From an uncultured Flavobacteriaceae bacterium (GTDB lineage: Bacteria; Bacteroidota; Bacteroidia; Flavobacteriales; Flavobacteriaceae), in assembly GCA_947500575.1 (NCBI GenBank), contig CANMSI010000003.1, forward strand, positions 124,001-188,000: DNA of 64,000 nt, read 5' to 3'. The position numbers were made by a program, and so were the translations under genes. Position 1 is the first letter of the stretch; every line of letters begins with the position of its first letter. Below the pieces are notes generated by a model that searched no databases, was not told where the DNA came from, and saw only the letters and a program-made list of their open reading frames with translations. Positions 27,353 to 36,763 of this stretch are shown piece by piece.

Positions 27353-27402
27353 AAATAACATTCAATTTAATTGTAAATTTAGACTATAAATAGAATAAAT
27401 AC

Positions 27403-28203
27403 ATGAAAAATATATTGGTTCCTATTGGCACTTCAGAGCAGGCAAATGAAACCTTGCAATATGCGGTAGACTTTGCGGCGGCATTTTCTGCCCAAGTATT
27501 TATAATGGATGTATTTAGCGTGCGATCTGGTGCTGGAAATTTAGCAAATATCCAAGAAAAGGTGGCGCAAAATAACAAAGAACGTTTAAAGACCGTAGTG
27601 GAAAAGGTGGATGCCAAAGGCGTTGAGATAAAAATTGCTACCTACAATGGAGAGTTGGTAGACGGTTTAAAAGAAATAGATAATGAATTGGGTATTGACC
27701 TTATCGTAATTGCACCTCGCAGTAACGATATTAGAGAAGAGTTATACCTGGGGAATACGTCGGGGAGTATTATTAAACAAACAGAAATTCCCACCTTGAT
27801 AGTTCCAAGAGGGAGTGTTTTTAAGCCGTTTAAAAATATTTTAACGGCCTTTAAATCTGGAACCCTAAAACGAAAAAGAATTTTGAGGCCTTTAAAAGCA
27901 ATTTGCAAGCAGTTTGCTGCAGAGGTAACAATGCTTTTAGTAAAGACTCCGGGCTATTCAGATGAGGATTTAAAAGTGCATCCTGCCCTAATGGATATTA
28001 GTACGCAATTAACCATTACAGAAAACCCTACCACTTATTTAGGGGTAATTGAACATTTTCAATCGCAACATCCAGATTTATTGTGTGTTTTTAGAAGAAA
28101 GCGTGGCTTTTTTAAGAAGTTATGGGAGAAAAACACCATTCTTAAATCAGAATTTTTCGCACCCATTCCGGTTTTGATTCTGAGTGTAATGAAGAAGGGA
28201 TAA
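27403..28203 (+). CDS. Universal stress protein, tandem UspA domains
   Basis: This 266-residue protein has a clear first Usp domain, beginning MKNILVPIGTSEQANETLQYA. Its nucleotide-binding end reads GNTSGSIIKQTEIPTLIVPRG (split across the loop). The second domain is degenerate and lacks the G-x2-G-x9-G motif. Such tandem UspA proteins are common in flavobacteria. It lies immediately upstream of the tRNA-Ala gene. Confidence 0.87.
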   Translation: MKNILVPIGTSEQANETLQYAVDFAAAFSAQVFIMDVFSVRSGAGNLANIQEKVAQNNKERLKTVVEKVDAKGVEIKIATYNGELVDGLKEIDNELGIDLIVIAPRSNDIREELYLGNTSGSIIKQTEIPTLIVPRGSVFKPFKNILTAFKSGTLKRKRILRPLKAICKQFAAEVTMLLVKTPGYSDEDLKVHPALMDISTQLTITENPTTYLGVIEHFQSQHPDLLCVFRRKRGFFKKLWEKNTILKSEFFAPIPVLILSVMKKG

Positions 28204-28252
28204 ACAAGATTTTGATACTTTGGCAAAAAGTAGTTCCTTTGCCACCTGTTAA

Positions 28253-28407
<155 letters not shown>

Positions 28408-28418
28408 CAAGCCCTGTG

Positions 28419-28488
28419 TAAGTAGGGGCTTTTCTATTTGCAGGCGTGCGCTAAGACGGAAAAACGCAGTTACTCCGGTATTCTCCAC
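28419..28488 (+). repeat. 70-base repeat ending in a tRNA-Ala 3' fragment, copy A
   Basis: It recurs at 29785-29854 with five mismatches. It starts TAAGtAGGGGCTTTTC and ends in the tRNA-derived TATTCTCCAC. It overlaps the beginning of direct-repeat copy 2. Confidence 0.85.
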
Positions 28489-28568
28489 ATCAAGCAGAAA
28501 AGCCTTCGAGAGATCGAAGGCTTTTTTTATTCAAAAAAGAAAAATTTATTTTGGATATTTTGTAAAAA
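28472..28568 (+). repeat. Direct repeat, copy 2: tRNA-Ala 3' fragment plus terminator
   Basis: The tRNA part starts at the T-loop only, so no second tRNA can form. The terminator hairpin at 28501-28530 is intact and may serve any transcript reading in. Confidence 0.9.
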
Positions 28569-28691
28569 TAAGCGCTAAGTCTACCAAGCTTGCACTAGGA
28601 TACTATTTTATTATTTTTTTGTAACCATTCTTAAAAAAGGAAGTTTACCATTGCAGAACAGATTATTATAATCAATCAAAATTCAAAAATC

Positions 28692-29768
28692 ATGCAATCT
28701 AAGAACAGACTTTTTACACTTTGCTTCATCGCAGTAGCATTCCTAGCACAATATTCATGTGCTCAAAAGAGCAAAGAACAGAAACAGGCAACAAACCATA
28801 TTAATTTTAGCACCTTTAATCATAAATATGATATTAGCTCGGGGCATTGGTTCGCTACCCTGGAGGAGGGAGAGGTATGTTTAATGTTGATGGATGCAAA
28901 AAACCGAAACAATCCTTCTTTTATGATCAACTTTTGCGTGCCAAAAGAAGAATTCCAAACTGCTGCAGTTGGTGAAGGATTTAAACTGGTTAGAGAATCA
29001 GGCACTTTGGTATTTAAAGGAGGTACCCTTGCCACAAAGGAAGCGGGCGATTTTACTTTTTCTAGAAACAATAATTTTGAAAGCTTTTTAAAAACCGAAG
29101 GAATCAGCACTAAGGATAAAGACAGGTACTCCTATTTTAAATTGTTCTTGGGCAATATTACCAAAGACTATGTAGAAGGAATAAAAGAAGAAGGTTTTAA
29201 GCCAAGCTTAAAAGAACTTGGAAAGCTGGGAATCCACCAGGTAAGTCTAGATTATATAAGAGCTTTGGGAGATACCCAATACAAGGGAATGGAATTAAAT
29301 ATGATTTCAAAATTCGCCATCCATGGCGTCACTATTAAATATCTTGAAGATTTGAAAGACGCGGGTTATAGCCATATAGATGCAGGAATGGTAAAGAAGT
29401 TTGCTATTCATGGAGTGAGCGTTGCCTATATAAACGAACTCTCAAAATTGGGTTATGGAAATCTAGAACCCAACTTAATTAAGAATTTTGTAATCCACGG
29501 CATTTCTGCTAAGTATATAAAAAGCTTAGCCGATGTAGGTTATCGAAACCTAAGCCCTAATATGCTGAAAAATTTTGCGGTTCACAATATAGATGCAACC
29601 TATATACAATCCTTAAAGAAAACAGGAATTAGAGTTCCAGAGGCGAATACTATTAAAAAAGCCAGAGTTCATAATCTTAAGGCTACGGATATAAAACGAG
29701 CTATGGCAAACGGTCATGACTCTAATGAACTATCTGACTATATAAAATTGAAAATTCATGGAAAATAA
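28692..29768 (+). CDS. Lipoprotein with BlaR1/M56-type helical repeats
   Basis: This 358-residue protein has a lipoprotein signal with Cys23 (LAQYSCAQ). A beta-rich domain of about 100 residues is followed by seven or eight repeats of about 27 residues with the pattern IHGVxxxYIxxLxxxGYxxLxxxxIxxF (from about 150 to 340). I know such repeats from the C-terminal part of M56/BlaR1-type sensor proteins of Bacteroidota, where they presumably bind ligands or proteins. No peptidase motif is present here. It lies alone between two tRNA-derived repeats, so it is probably horizontally acquired cargo. Confidence 0.75.
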   Translation: MQSKNRLFTLCFIAVAFLAQYSCAQKSKEQKQATNHINFSTFNHKYDISSGHWFATLEEGEVCLMLMDAKNRNNPSFMINFCVPKEEFQTAAVGEGFKLVRESGTLVFKGGTLATKEAGDFTFSRNNNFESFLKTEGISTKDKDRYSYFKLFLGNITKDYVEGIKEEGFKPSLKELGKLGIHQVSLDYIRALGDTQYKGMELNMISKFAIHGVTIKYLEDLKDAGYSHIDAGMVKKFAIHGVSVAYINELSKLGYGNLEPNLIKNFVIHGISAKYIKSLADVGYRNLSPNMLKNFAVHNIDATYIQSLKKTGIRVPEANTIKKARVHNLKATDIKRAMANGHDSNELSDYIKLKIHGK

Positions 29769-29784
29769 TCCATCTATCCCTTTA

Positions 29785-29854
29785 TAAGCAGGGGCTTTTC
29801 TATTTGCAGGCCTGCGCTAAGATGGAAAAACGAAGTTACTCGGGTATTCTCCAC
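29785..29854 (+). repeat. 70-base repeat ending in a tRNA-Ala 3' fragment, copy B
   Basis: It has five mismatches to 28419-28488 and ends at TATTCTCCAC, after which the sequence diverges. An unrelated hairpin (AAAGGCT/AGCCTTT, about 29866-29893) with a short T-run follows and may end the lipoprotein transcript. Confidence 0.85.
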
Positions 29855-29894
29855 TACTGTAAACAAAGGCTTCCATGATTTGGGAGCCTTTATT

Positions 29895-30436
29895 GTTTAT
29901 GGAAATGGCACACTTTCTAATTTATTTTAAAGCTTTAAAATATCGATCATCAAATAACGTCATTTACTTACATAATGTATGTTTAGAATGGCAAGAAAGG
30001 AGAGAATGGAAGTTGTAAACTTTTTATATTCTTGATAAAAGGTGCATCTAGACAGAGCATTGTTTGCTTGAATTTTATTTACAGTAAATTACTGAATGAA
30101 CTTATAAAACTCTTTATCTAGATCTGATCATCCTCTATCTTTAGGACAGTTTTTGCATTAAATGAAGTCCTAAAGTTTAATAAAATGGTTGCTTAAATAC
30201 GCTTAAGGTTATTTTCTCATAACTATCTTAAAAAGCACTCAGCACTAATTTTTGGTTTCGAACAAATAAGGAGTCGCTTAACGCTCCTATGAATTATTTT
30301 TCCAGTTTATGTAACAACCTAGGTTTTACGACATCTTTAAAAAAAGACTCTTTTTTAACACAAAGATTGAAAAAGAAGTTAATTTGTTGCTATGACTAAA
30401 TAGCACCTATAATAAATCATATTAATCTATAGTCTA
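29895..30436. other. Gene-free AT-rich stretch inside the tRNA-Ala island
   Basis: No frame longer than about 40 codons with coding character, no RNA gene and no clear repeat is visible. The last 100 bases must contain the promoter of the AraC-type regulator, but I find no convincing TAnnTTTG element. Confidence 0.6.
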
Positions 30437-31240
30437 TTGATTGCACTTACGAAGCCTCCTAAGCTCATATCTGCCGATATAGTTCGTTCGTATTACCATT
30501 TGGTTTTCGATCAAAATCAACAAAAGAATTCTGGGGTGGTGATTGATGATTCTTGCTATGAATTGATGTTTGTAAAGGAGAACAACGTTCGGATCATAAC
30601 TGGCAGAGACGAAGTTTTTACATTACCTTCTTGCTATACCTTAAATAATTTAGAGGGTCCGTTTAAGTTCAGATTCCCTGATACCTTCACTACCTTCTGC
30701 GTGAAATTAGAACCTTGGATGAATCGCAGTTATTTTTCCCCATCTACATCTGAAGTCCTTGATTTAAGTAAAATTTATGGTGACGCAGTAAAGCAACTAA
30801 ACCACAATCTCTTTGCTTCAACTTCTATGGATGAAATGGTTAGTCATGCAGAACAATTTCTTATTGCCTTAGCCATACCAGCAAATAAAGAGGTGCCGCT
30901 TATTAAAAGCGTATGTGAGCTTGTTTATGAAAAATCTGGTAATATCACTGTCGGCGAAATTGCAGCCCATTTTGGTGTCTACCGTCAAAAGCTCAATCAA
31001 ATTTTCAAACAAGAAGTGAAATACACCCTTAAAACCTTTATCAATAACATACGTATTAGAGCCTGTCTTGACTATAAATTAAAAAATCAGGAAACCACCT
31101 TGACCACTATCGCCTATCAATTCGGGTTTTGTGACCAAGCACATTTTATACGTTCTTTTAAAAAGGCTTGTGGTGTTAGTCCTTCCGAGTATTTAAAATC
31201 TCCTGGCTATTCTTTCTCACCAGAACGAGTTAACCAATAG
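30437..31240 (+). CDS. AraC-family transcriptional regulator
   Basis: This 267-residue regulator has an N-terminal sensing domain and a C-terminal double helix-turn-helix. It includes ITVGEIAAHFGVYRQKLNQ and TTLTTIAYQFGFCDQAHFIRSF, split over the two motifs, and ends with GVSPSEYLK. An in-frame stop lies at 30413 and no ATG is available before the conserved part, so translation probably begins at TTG 30437. It precedes the double beta-lactamase-like gene by 84 bases and probably controls it. Confidence 0.85.
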   Translation: MIALTKPPKLISADIVRSYYHLVFDQNQQKNSGVVIDDSCYELMFVKENNVRIITGRDEVFTLPSCYTLNNLEGPFKFRFPDTFTTFCVKLEPWMNRSYFSPSTSEVLDLSKIYGDAVKQLNHNLFASTSMDEMVSHAEQFLIALAIPANKEVPLIKSVCELVYEKSGNITVGEIAAHFGVYRQKLNQIFKQEVKYTLKTFINNIRIRACLDYKLKNQETTLTTIAYQFGFCDQAHFIRSFKKACGVSPSEYLKSPGYSFSPERVNQ

Positions 31241-31324
31241 ACCATGCGCTTTGTATAGCGCAACTACCATTTGTACAATTAAAGGATAGCCAAACCTATT
31301 ACATTTGTTTTAAACGTAAATTTT

Positions 31325-34219
31325 ATGAATAAGGTACTATTATGGATTCGTATTTGCCTGTGTCTATTGTGCACCGCAGAACTATATGCTCAAAAGAATT
31401 TTGGGGAATTAAAGAACAACAGCTCCCATACACAAAGCATCGAAATTTCGACCTTTCATCAATATGAACTAAAACTAAAAAAGGGAACCCTTGCTTTACT
31501 TAATCTAAGCGACTTTGATGTACAAACAGAATTGACCGTGGTAAACCCCCAAGGGATGGTTGTAGAGAAGACCAATACTGCTGGGATGGCAGACTTTTTA
31601 GTTTTTCAGGCCCCTGCTAATGCAACGTATCAATTCTATATCAATTCGATAGACGATGAGAAGAATCTGGGTACATACACACTCACGGCACACTATATTC
31701 CCAAACGAACATCTGGAAAATTAGACCAAATTAGGAAGCTGTTACAGCTATTAGAAAAACCGTCAAGAGCCGGTATGGTAACCGCTATTGTGCAGGATGG
31801 CAAGCTACTATTTGAACATTACACCGGATATGCTAACGTGGAACATCGTCTAAAAAACACGAACGAGACCGTTTTTGAACTTGCTTCAGTGTCAAAACAA
31901 TTTACAGCAATGGCCATTGCAAAATTAGCCGAAGAAGGCAAATTATCTGTTGAAGACGACATCAGAACCTATTTCCCTGAGTTGCCCATTTATAATTCTA
32001 CTATTCGGATTAAGCATCTCTTAAACCATAGCGCAGGTATCATAAATTCATCATACCCTTTGGACTTAGCAGGCTATGAAAAGGATCCCATTGAATTAGA
32101 ACGTGTACTAAACTTTCTACAAAACACACCTGAGCAGTATTTTAAAACAGGCACTGAGTTCGAGTACAGCAACGATGCCTACACGCTATTAGGAGAATTG
32201 GTGCATAGAGTAACGAAGCAAGATTTTAGATCCTGGATGAAACAAAACGTTTTTGATCCCTTGAACATGAAAAGCTCTTTGATCCGTGATTCTCCAGAAA
32301 TCGTAATTCCCAATCGAGCCACTTCATATGTTTCATATACTGGGGATACTCATTTTCGAAGACTTAGCTTTGATTTTTATGCGCCTGGTGGATGCTCCGT
32401 ACGATCTAACCTTAACGATTTGGTAAAGTGGGTTGACTATTTAAACAAGGGGTATCATTCCAAACAGAAGCTCTTTAAAAGGATTCATACAGTGGAGCAG
32501 TTTCCCAATGGTGAGGCGATGGAATACGCTTATGGAAATTTTGTAACAGAGTTTAGAGGGCTTAAAAGAATTAGTCATTTAGGACTCTCTGCTGGCTTCA
32601 CAACAGCTATCGCAAGATTTCCCGAACAGAATTTAGGATTTATCGTTTTAGGGAATGATGGAGAATTCAGGAACTACTATTTATCTCGTAAAATCTACGA
32701 AATCTACTTGGAAGACCAATTAACTGCGTTTAATACCAAATTTAAAGGCATTGAAACCGAAAAGCCAAACACTGAAAAATCTGATCAAAATAGCACTTTA
32801 AAAGATGTGAACTTAAAAGACTATGAAGGCACATATTTTTCAGAACAAATCAATGCAACCTACACGTTTCAGCTAAAAAAAGACAGTCTCTATGCCCTAT
32901 CGTCAGCCTATAAACCAATTGCTATTATTGAGGGTGTTAAAGATACTTTGAAAACGGATCAAGACTTTATGGAACGTATAATTTTCAAAAGAGATTTCAA
33001 TGGAGAAGTAAGCGAATGTATGATATATAACGATGACGACAATCACGGAATTGCTTTTACAAAAATGCCTTTGGCAAAAAAGTGGCCTGTAGCTAAGTAT
33101 TGGAATTCAGCAAATTTTCAGCAAAAAATGCAAGACACTTTAAAACATATTGAAGCAACAAATATGCTAACAGGCTTCGCTATTTCTGTTTTTGATGAAT
33201 CGGAAACATTTTTTCAAAAAGGCTTTGGTTACGCAGATATCGAAAGTAAAAAAGGATATAGTCCTGAAACTGTTCAACTAATTGCTTCAATATCAAAGAG
33301 TGTAACCGCAGTAGCTGTCATGAAAGCTATGGAGATGGGATATTTTAGTCTAGACGATCCCATAAATAAGTATTTACCTTTTGAGCTTACCAATCCAAAA
33401 TTTATAGATGATGCAATTAGTATCCGTCATTTATTGACCCATACCAGTTCATTGAATGATCATGACGGTTACGAGCGCGGATATGTCTTCAAAGAACCAA
33501 TTCAAAAAAAGGATTGGCCAAAAGGACATCATAAAGAGCTGCTCTTGCGTGATAATAATGAAAAATTACCCTTATCAGACTTTCTGAATGAGGTCTTTTC
33601 TCCCAACGGAAAATGGTACAATGAAACGGATATGTTTACCAAAGAAAAACCGGGAACGAATTTTAAATACAGTAACTTCGGTTTTGCTCTGTTAGGGTAT
33701 ATCATCGAATTGACCACCAAAGAAGATTTTCGAGTTTTTACAAAAACACACATTTTTAATCCTTTAGAAATGATGAATTCTTCCTGGGATTTGGAAGATG
33801 TAGATGCACTACTGCATACCACCTACTATTTAGAGAACAACAGCCCTTGCCCAGCTTACACAATTAATACAATTCCTGATGGAGGTTTGTATACCAATAC
33901 TATTGATCTCACCAAATTTTTACAAGAAGCCATGCGAGGGTACCAAGGTAAAGGAAGAATTTTATCACAAGCGAGCTATAGAGAAATGTTTAGGTCACAA
34001 TCAGATTTAATCGAAATTGAAGGCGGACTCGGATGGGACTTGTCAATAGATTGCTGTATTGGTCATTCTGGCGGCGATTTTGGTATTAGTACTGTTATGT
34101 ATTTCCAACCCAGAACAGGAATAGGACGTATCGTATTAGCAAACACAAGTGTCGAAAACGATGAAATGTCAGATACCTTCTATGGTATCATGAATCTTTT
34201 GTTTCTAGAAGAATGGTAA
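31325..34219 (+). CDS. Serine hydrolase with two class-C beta-lactamase-like domains
   Basis: This 964-residue exported protein (signal ending near LYAQ, residue 23) has a pre-domain of about 110 residues, then two beta-lactamase/PBP-type domains. The first has S-x-x-K (Ser188-Lys191) and YSN (281-283). The second has S-x-x-K (Ser655-Lys658) and YSN (782-784). Third-motif candidates are HLGLSAG and HSGGDFG. A linker of about 130 residues separates them. The families act as beta-lactamases, peptidases or esterases. Two intact active sites in one chain is unusual, since a normal member has one domain of about 350 residues plus a tail. Confidence 0.87.
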   Translation: MNKVLLWIRICLCLLCTAELYAQKNFGELKNNSSHTQSIEISTFHQYELKLKKGTLALLNLSDFDVQTELTVVNPQGMVVEKTNTAGMADFLVFQAPANATYQFYINSIDDEKNLGTYTLTAHYIPKRTSGKLDQIRKLLQLLEKPSRAGMVTAIVQDGKLLFEHYTGYANVEHRLKNTNETVFELASVSKQFTAMAIAKLAEEGKLSVEDDIRTYFPELPIYNSTIRIKHLLNHSAGIINSSYPLDLAGYEKDPIELERVLNFLQNTPEQYFKTGTEFEYSNDAYTLLGELVHRVTKQDFRSWMKQNVFDPLNMKSSLIRDSPEIVIPNRATSYVSYTGDTHFRRLSFDFYAPGGCSVRSNLNDLVKWVDYLNKGYHSKQKLFKRIHTVEQFPNGEAMEYAYGNFVTEFRGLKRISHLGLSAGFTTAIARFPEQNLGFIVLGNDGEFRNYYLSRKIYEIYLEDQLTAFNTKFKGIETEKPNTEKSDQNSTLKDVNLKDYEGTYFSEQINATYTFQLKKDSLYALSSAYKPIAIIEGVKDTLKTDQDFMERIIFKRDFNGEVSECMIYNDDDNHGIAFTKMPLAKKWPVAKYWNSANFQQKMQDTLKHIEATNMLTGFAISVFDESETFFQKGFGYADIESKKGYSPETVQLIASISKSVTAVAVMKAMEMGYFSLDDPINKYLPFELTNPKFIDDAISIRHLLTHTSSLNDHDGYERGYVFKEPIQKKDWPKGHHKELLLRDNNEKLPLSDFLNEVFSPNGKWYNETDMFTKEKPGTNFKYSNFGFALLGYIIELTTKEDFRVFTKTHIFNPLEMMNSSWDLEDVDALLHTTYYLENNSPCPAYTINTIPDGGLYTNTIDLTKFLQEAMRGYQGKGRILSQASYREMFRSQSDLIEIEGGLGWDLSIDCCIGHSGGDFGISTVMYFQPRTGIGRIVLANTSVENDEMSDTFYGIMNLLFLEEW

Positions 34220-34343
34220 TCAGGCTGTAATATGGTGTATGAGATTCTAATTGATATCACATTGGATGATTATATGTTAGCGTTTCTCGTTATAGAATAT
34301 CGTCCCTAGACTGTTTTTCAAAAACACATAGCTTTAAAAAAAA

Positions 34344-34400
34344 ATTCTCCACATCAAGCAGAAAAACCTTCGAGAGATCGAAGGCTTTTTTTATTCAAAA
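34344..34400 (+). repeat. Direct repeat, copy 4: tRNA-Ala 3' fragment plus terminator
   Basis: ATTCTCCACATCAAGCAGAA matches the end of tRNA-Ala and its flank, followed by the same hairpin (CCTTCGA/TCGAAGG) and T-run. This marks the distal edge of the island and can terminate transcription from both sides. Confidence 0.88.
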
Positions 34401-34435
34401 ATGAAAAAGGAGACTTTATACGGCTGTTCTTTTTT

Positions 34436-35764
34436 TTAATGACGAAGCCTTTCAATAATCATGGAAGAAAAATAGTTGACCCCAGTTTTAATGCATTCTT
34501 CATCTACTTCAAAGTTGGGTGTGTGCGGCATAGCTACCACCCCTTCCTCAAAGTTTGATGCACCCAAAAAGAAATACACCCCAGGTACCGATTCCTGAAA
34601 GAATGCAAAATCATCACTAAAGGCATATGGGCCCGTTCCATACAGCGGAATGGTACTTTGCGGCCCGTATAGACTAGCCACACTTTTCATGGTGTCTTCC
34701 GTTAATTGTTGCTGGTTCATGGGGGTAAACATCACAGGCATGTCTTTCTGAAAATTGTATTGCACAGATTGGAAGGCCTCCGAATACTCAGAAGTTTCTA
34801 TTTTACGGGTAACAGCTGCTAAAAAAGTACTCAGTTGTTCCCGATCGCTGCCCAACACCATGGCTTTTAGTGTTAAGGTGTTGTCCGATTTTAGAATTTC
34901 AAAATCGCTCATTAGGGCAACGAAATCTTTATAGATGGTATTGGGATGCACCACGCCTATCTCGGGGCTAAATACATTGTTTAAATCCCAAAAGGGAGTA
35001 TTGGGCTCATGTGTTTGCGTGTTACTAATGAGTTCTTTTGTAAAATTCACCAAAGCGTCTTGGTTAGTAGGGGCCTCATAGGCAACTTCAATAGCAGTGA
35101 TATGCGTAAAGACATTTTCTGCTTTTGTGGCAATGGTTCCTACGGGGTAGGGAGACACATGGAGGGCATAAATCTCCTCTGGTTGAATAAGATTGAACAG
35201 ACCATCTGCGATCATCATTTTGGCGCCTTTGATGTTTTCTTCTGCAGGTTGAAAAATAAAATAAATGGTACCTGTTAGATGTTCTTTTTGACTTGCCAGC
35301 ACGTTTGCAATTCCAAGTCCTACGGTAGTGTGTATATCGTGTCCGCAGATATGCCGAACCCCTTCATTTTCTGATTTAAAATCTACCACATCGGGAAGAT
35401 CAGAGGCCATGGCATCTATGTCTGCACGCCACGCAATGCGTTTTCCTTTTTTACCGGTATCTAAGATGCCTACAACACCATAACCGCCCATATGGGGGGT
35501 AACCTCAAGACCTAAAGATTCCAAATAGTTGGCTACTTTCATGGAGGTTCTTTTCTCTTGGTCTGACAGTTCTGGATGCCTGTGAAAATCCCTGCGAAGT
35601 TGTACAAGACTGTCAAAAATAGCATTGGTATATGCTTGTACATTTTGGTGGATAGCTGCTTCTTTTTCAAGGGAAACAGTGAATTTGGTTGCGGCTTTTT
35701 GGCCAAAGGCATAGCATCCAAAAAGAAAGGCTAAAAGGGCTAAGGTGTATTTATATGACTTCAT
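34436..35764 (-). CDS. M20-family amidohydrolase/peptidase, exported
   Basis: This 442-residue metallo-amidohydrolase is of the M20D (IAA-amino-acid hydrolase-like) type. The signal ends near CYAFGQ (residue 22). Motifs are RRDFHRHPELS, the metal-binding HICGHDIHTTVGLG, FIFQPAEENIKGA and a C-terminal GASNFEEG with a His near PHTPNFEVD. The substrate is probably an N-acyl or N-aminoacyl compound. It lies just outside the tRNA-Ala island. Confidence 0.9.
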   Translation of the reverse strand: MKSYKYTLALLAFLFGCYAFGQKAATKFTVSLEKEAAIHQNVQAYTNAIFDSLVQLRRDFHRHPELSDQEKRTSMKVANYLESLGLEVTPHMGGYGVVGILDTGKKGKRIAWRADIDAMASDLPDVVDFKSENEGVRHICGHDIHTTVGLGIANVLASQKEHLTGTIYFIFQPAEENIKGAKMMIADGLFNLIQPEEIYALHVSPYPVGTIATKAENVFTHITAIEVAYEAPTNQDALVNFTKELISNTQTHEPNTPFWDLNNVFSPEIGVVHPNTIYKDFVALMSDFEILKSDNTLTLKAMVLGSDREQLSTFLAAVTRKIETSEYSEAFQSVQYNFQKDMPVMFTPMNQQQLTEDTMKSVASLYGPQSTIPLYGTGPYAFSDDFAFFQESVPGVYFFLGASNFEEGVVAMPHTPNFEVDEECIKTGVNYFSSMIIERLRH

Positions 35765-35960
35765 GATATAAGGGTTTTTAAAATGATTACGGGTGCAAGA
35801 TCATTTTTTATGCCTTTGAAGCGAAGGCATTTGTAGTGAACTATCGTAATGGGTGGTTGAATTGTACAATAGGCTTCTTAGGGATGCAGCCCTTCTTTAA
35901 AACCAGGGGTCTTTGGTTTGGGGATGATGTATGATGGAACATTTGGGGATTGGGGATAGC

Positions 35961-36083
35961 GGATTTGTGTATGGCTAGTTGTGGCTAAGTATACGATTTG
36001 TATTCCGTAATACAATATAGCGAATTGTAAGAAAAGATTCTTCTCTTAGCTAACTGCAGCAATTAACTATACACGGTGTTACC
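35961..36083. repeat. Long imperfect palindrome A (attC-like cassette boundary)
   Basis: The left arm GTGTATGGCTAGTTG (35967-35981) is the inverse of the right arm CAATTAACTATACAC (36060-36074) with a few mismatches. An inner hairpin TTGTATT/AATACAA lies between them. The arms match those of palindrome B in sequence. It is the only recognisable content of the gap 35765-36161. Confidence 0.7.
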
Positions 36084-36161
36084 TATAGTAGTTTTCCATA
36101 CAGCTATTATATTTCATACTTTCTTTCTCCTACTATAAGTCAGTTGAGATAAGTATAATAT

Positions 36162-36695
36162 TTACCAACCTATATAACTAGGTGGCTTAATGTTTTTTAG
36201 TCTTAAATACACAATCATTTGACCTCGATGGTGTGTCATATGATTATCCATTAAGTTCATTAATCTGCTCTTTGTAGATTGACCGTACCACATTTTAACG
36301 GGTTGGTTTAATTCATTAGGGGCAAGCTTAGATACAAAGTCTATTATTTCATCAAACAATGTAGTGTAGGATTGTATGATAAATTCTTTACTAGATGTAT
36401 TTAAGGGCGTTAGTCCATTATGACCTACATTCTTAATATGGCTGTTTAACCAGCTGGCAATATGGGTTGACTGACTTTTAAAAGTTTTCATTCCTTCTGC
36501 TGGTTTAAAATCATATTCAGACGCAGGCATCGCTTCAAGAATTTTAAGTAAGTAACGTTTATTGGCTTTCCATTTTTTTATATAATCTTCAATAATATAG
36601 TCTCTATCTGTTGTTGTCATAGTTTTGGCTTGTGCAATGCAAGATGAGCATATTGAAACACAACTAATAAAAAGAAATAGTGCTAAATTTCTCAT
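36162..36695 (-). CDS. DinB-like/DUF1572-type four-helix protein, exported
   Basis: This 177-residue protein has a signal (ISCVSICSSCIAQA) that may be a lipoprotein signal. The DinB/YfiT four-helix bundle has metal-ligand candidates His77 (THIASW) and the DNHMTHHRGQMIVYLR helix near the C-terminus. Such proteins are often thiol-dependent transferases or hydrolases with a three-His metal site. Exported members occur in Bacteroidota. It is the last gene of the leftward block ending at palindrome A. Confidence 0.78.
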   Translation of the reverse strand: MRNLALFLFISCVSICSSCIAQAKTMTTTDRDYIIEDYIKKWKANKRYLLKILEAMPASEYDFKPAEGMKTFKSQSTHIASWLNSHIKNVGHNGLTPLNTSSKEFIIQSYTTLFDEIIDFVSKLAPNELNQPVKMWYGQSTKSRLMNLMDNHMTHHRGQMIVYLRLKNIKPPSYIGW

Positions 36696-36763
36696 CTTGA
36701 ATTGATTTAAAAAAGTCCTGTACTAGTATTTTTATGGTACAGGACTTGAAAATTATAGGGGAA

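Noticed and set aside
28430-28490. A second tRNA gene at the repeat
   Set aside because: Only the T-loop to acceptor part is homologous; no D arm or anticodon arm can be formed.
30437-34403. A phage or integrative element with its own integrase
   Set aside because: I find no tyrosine or serine recombinase, relaxase or phage gene in the island.
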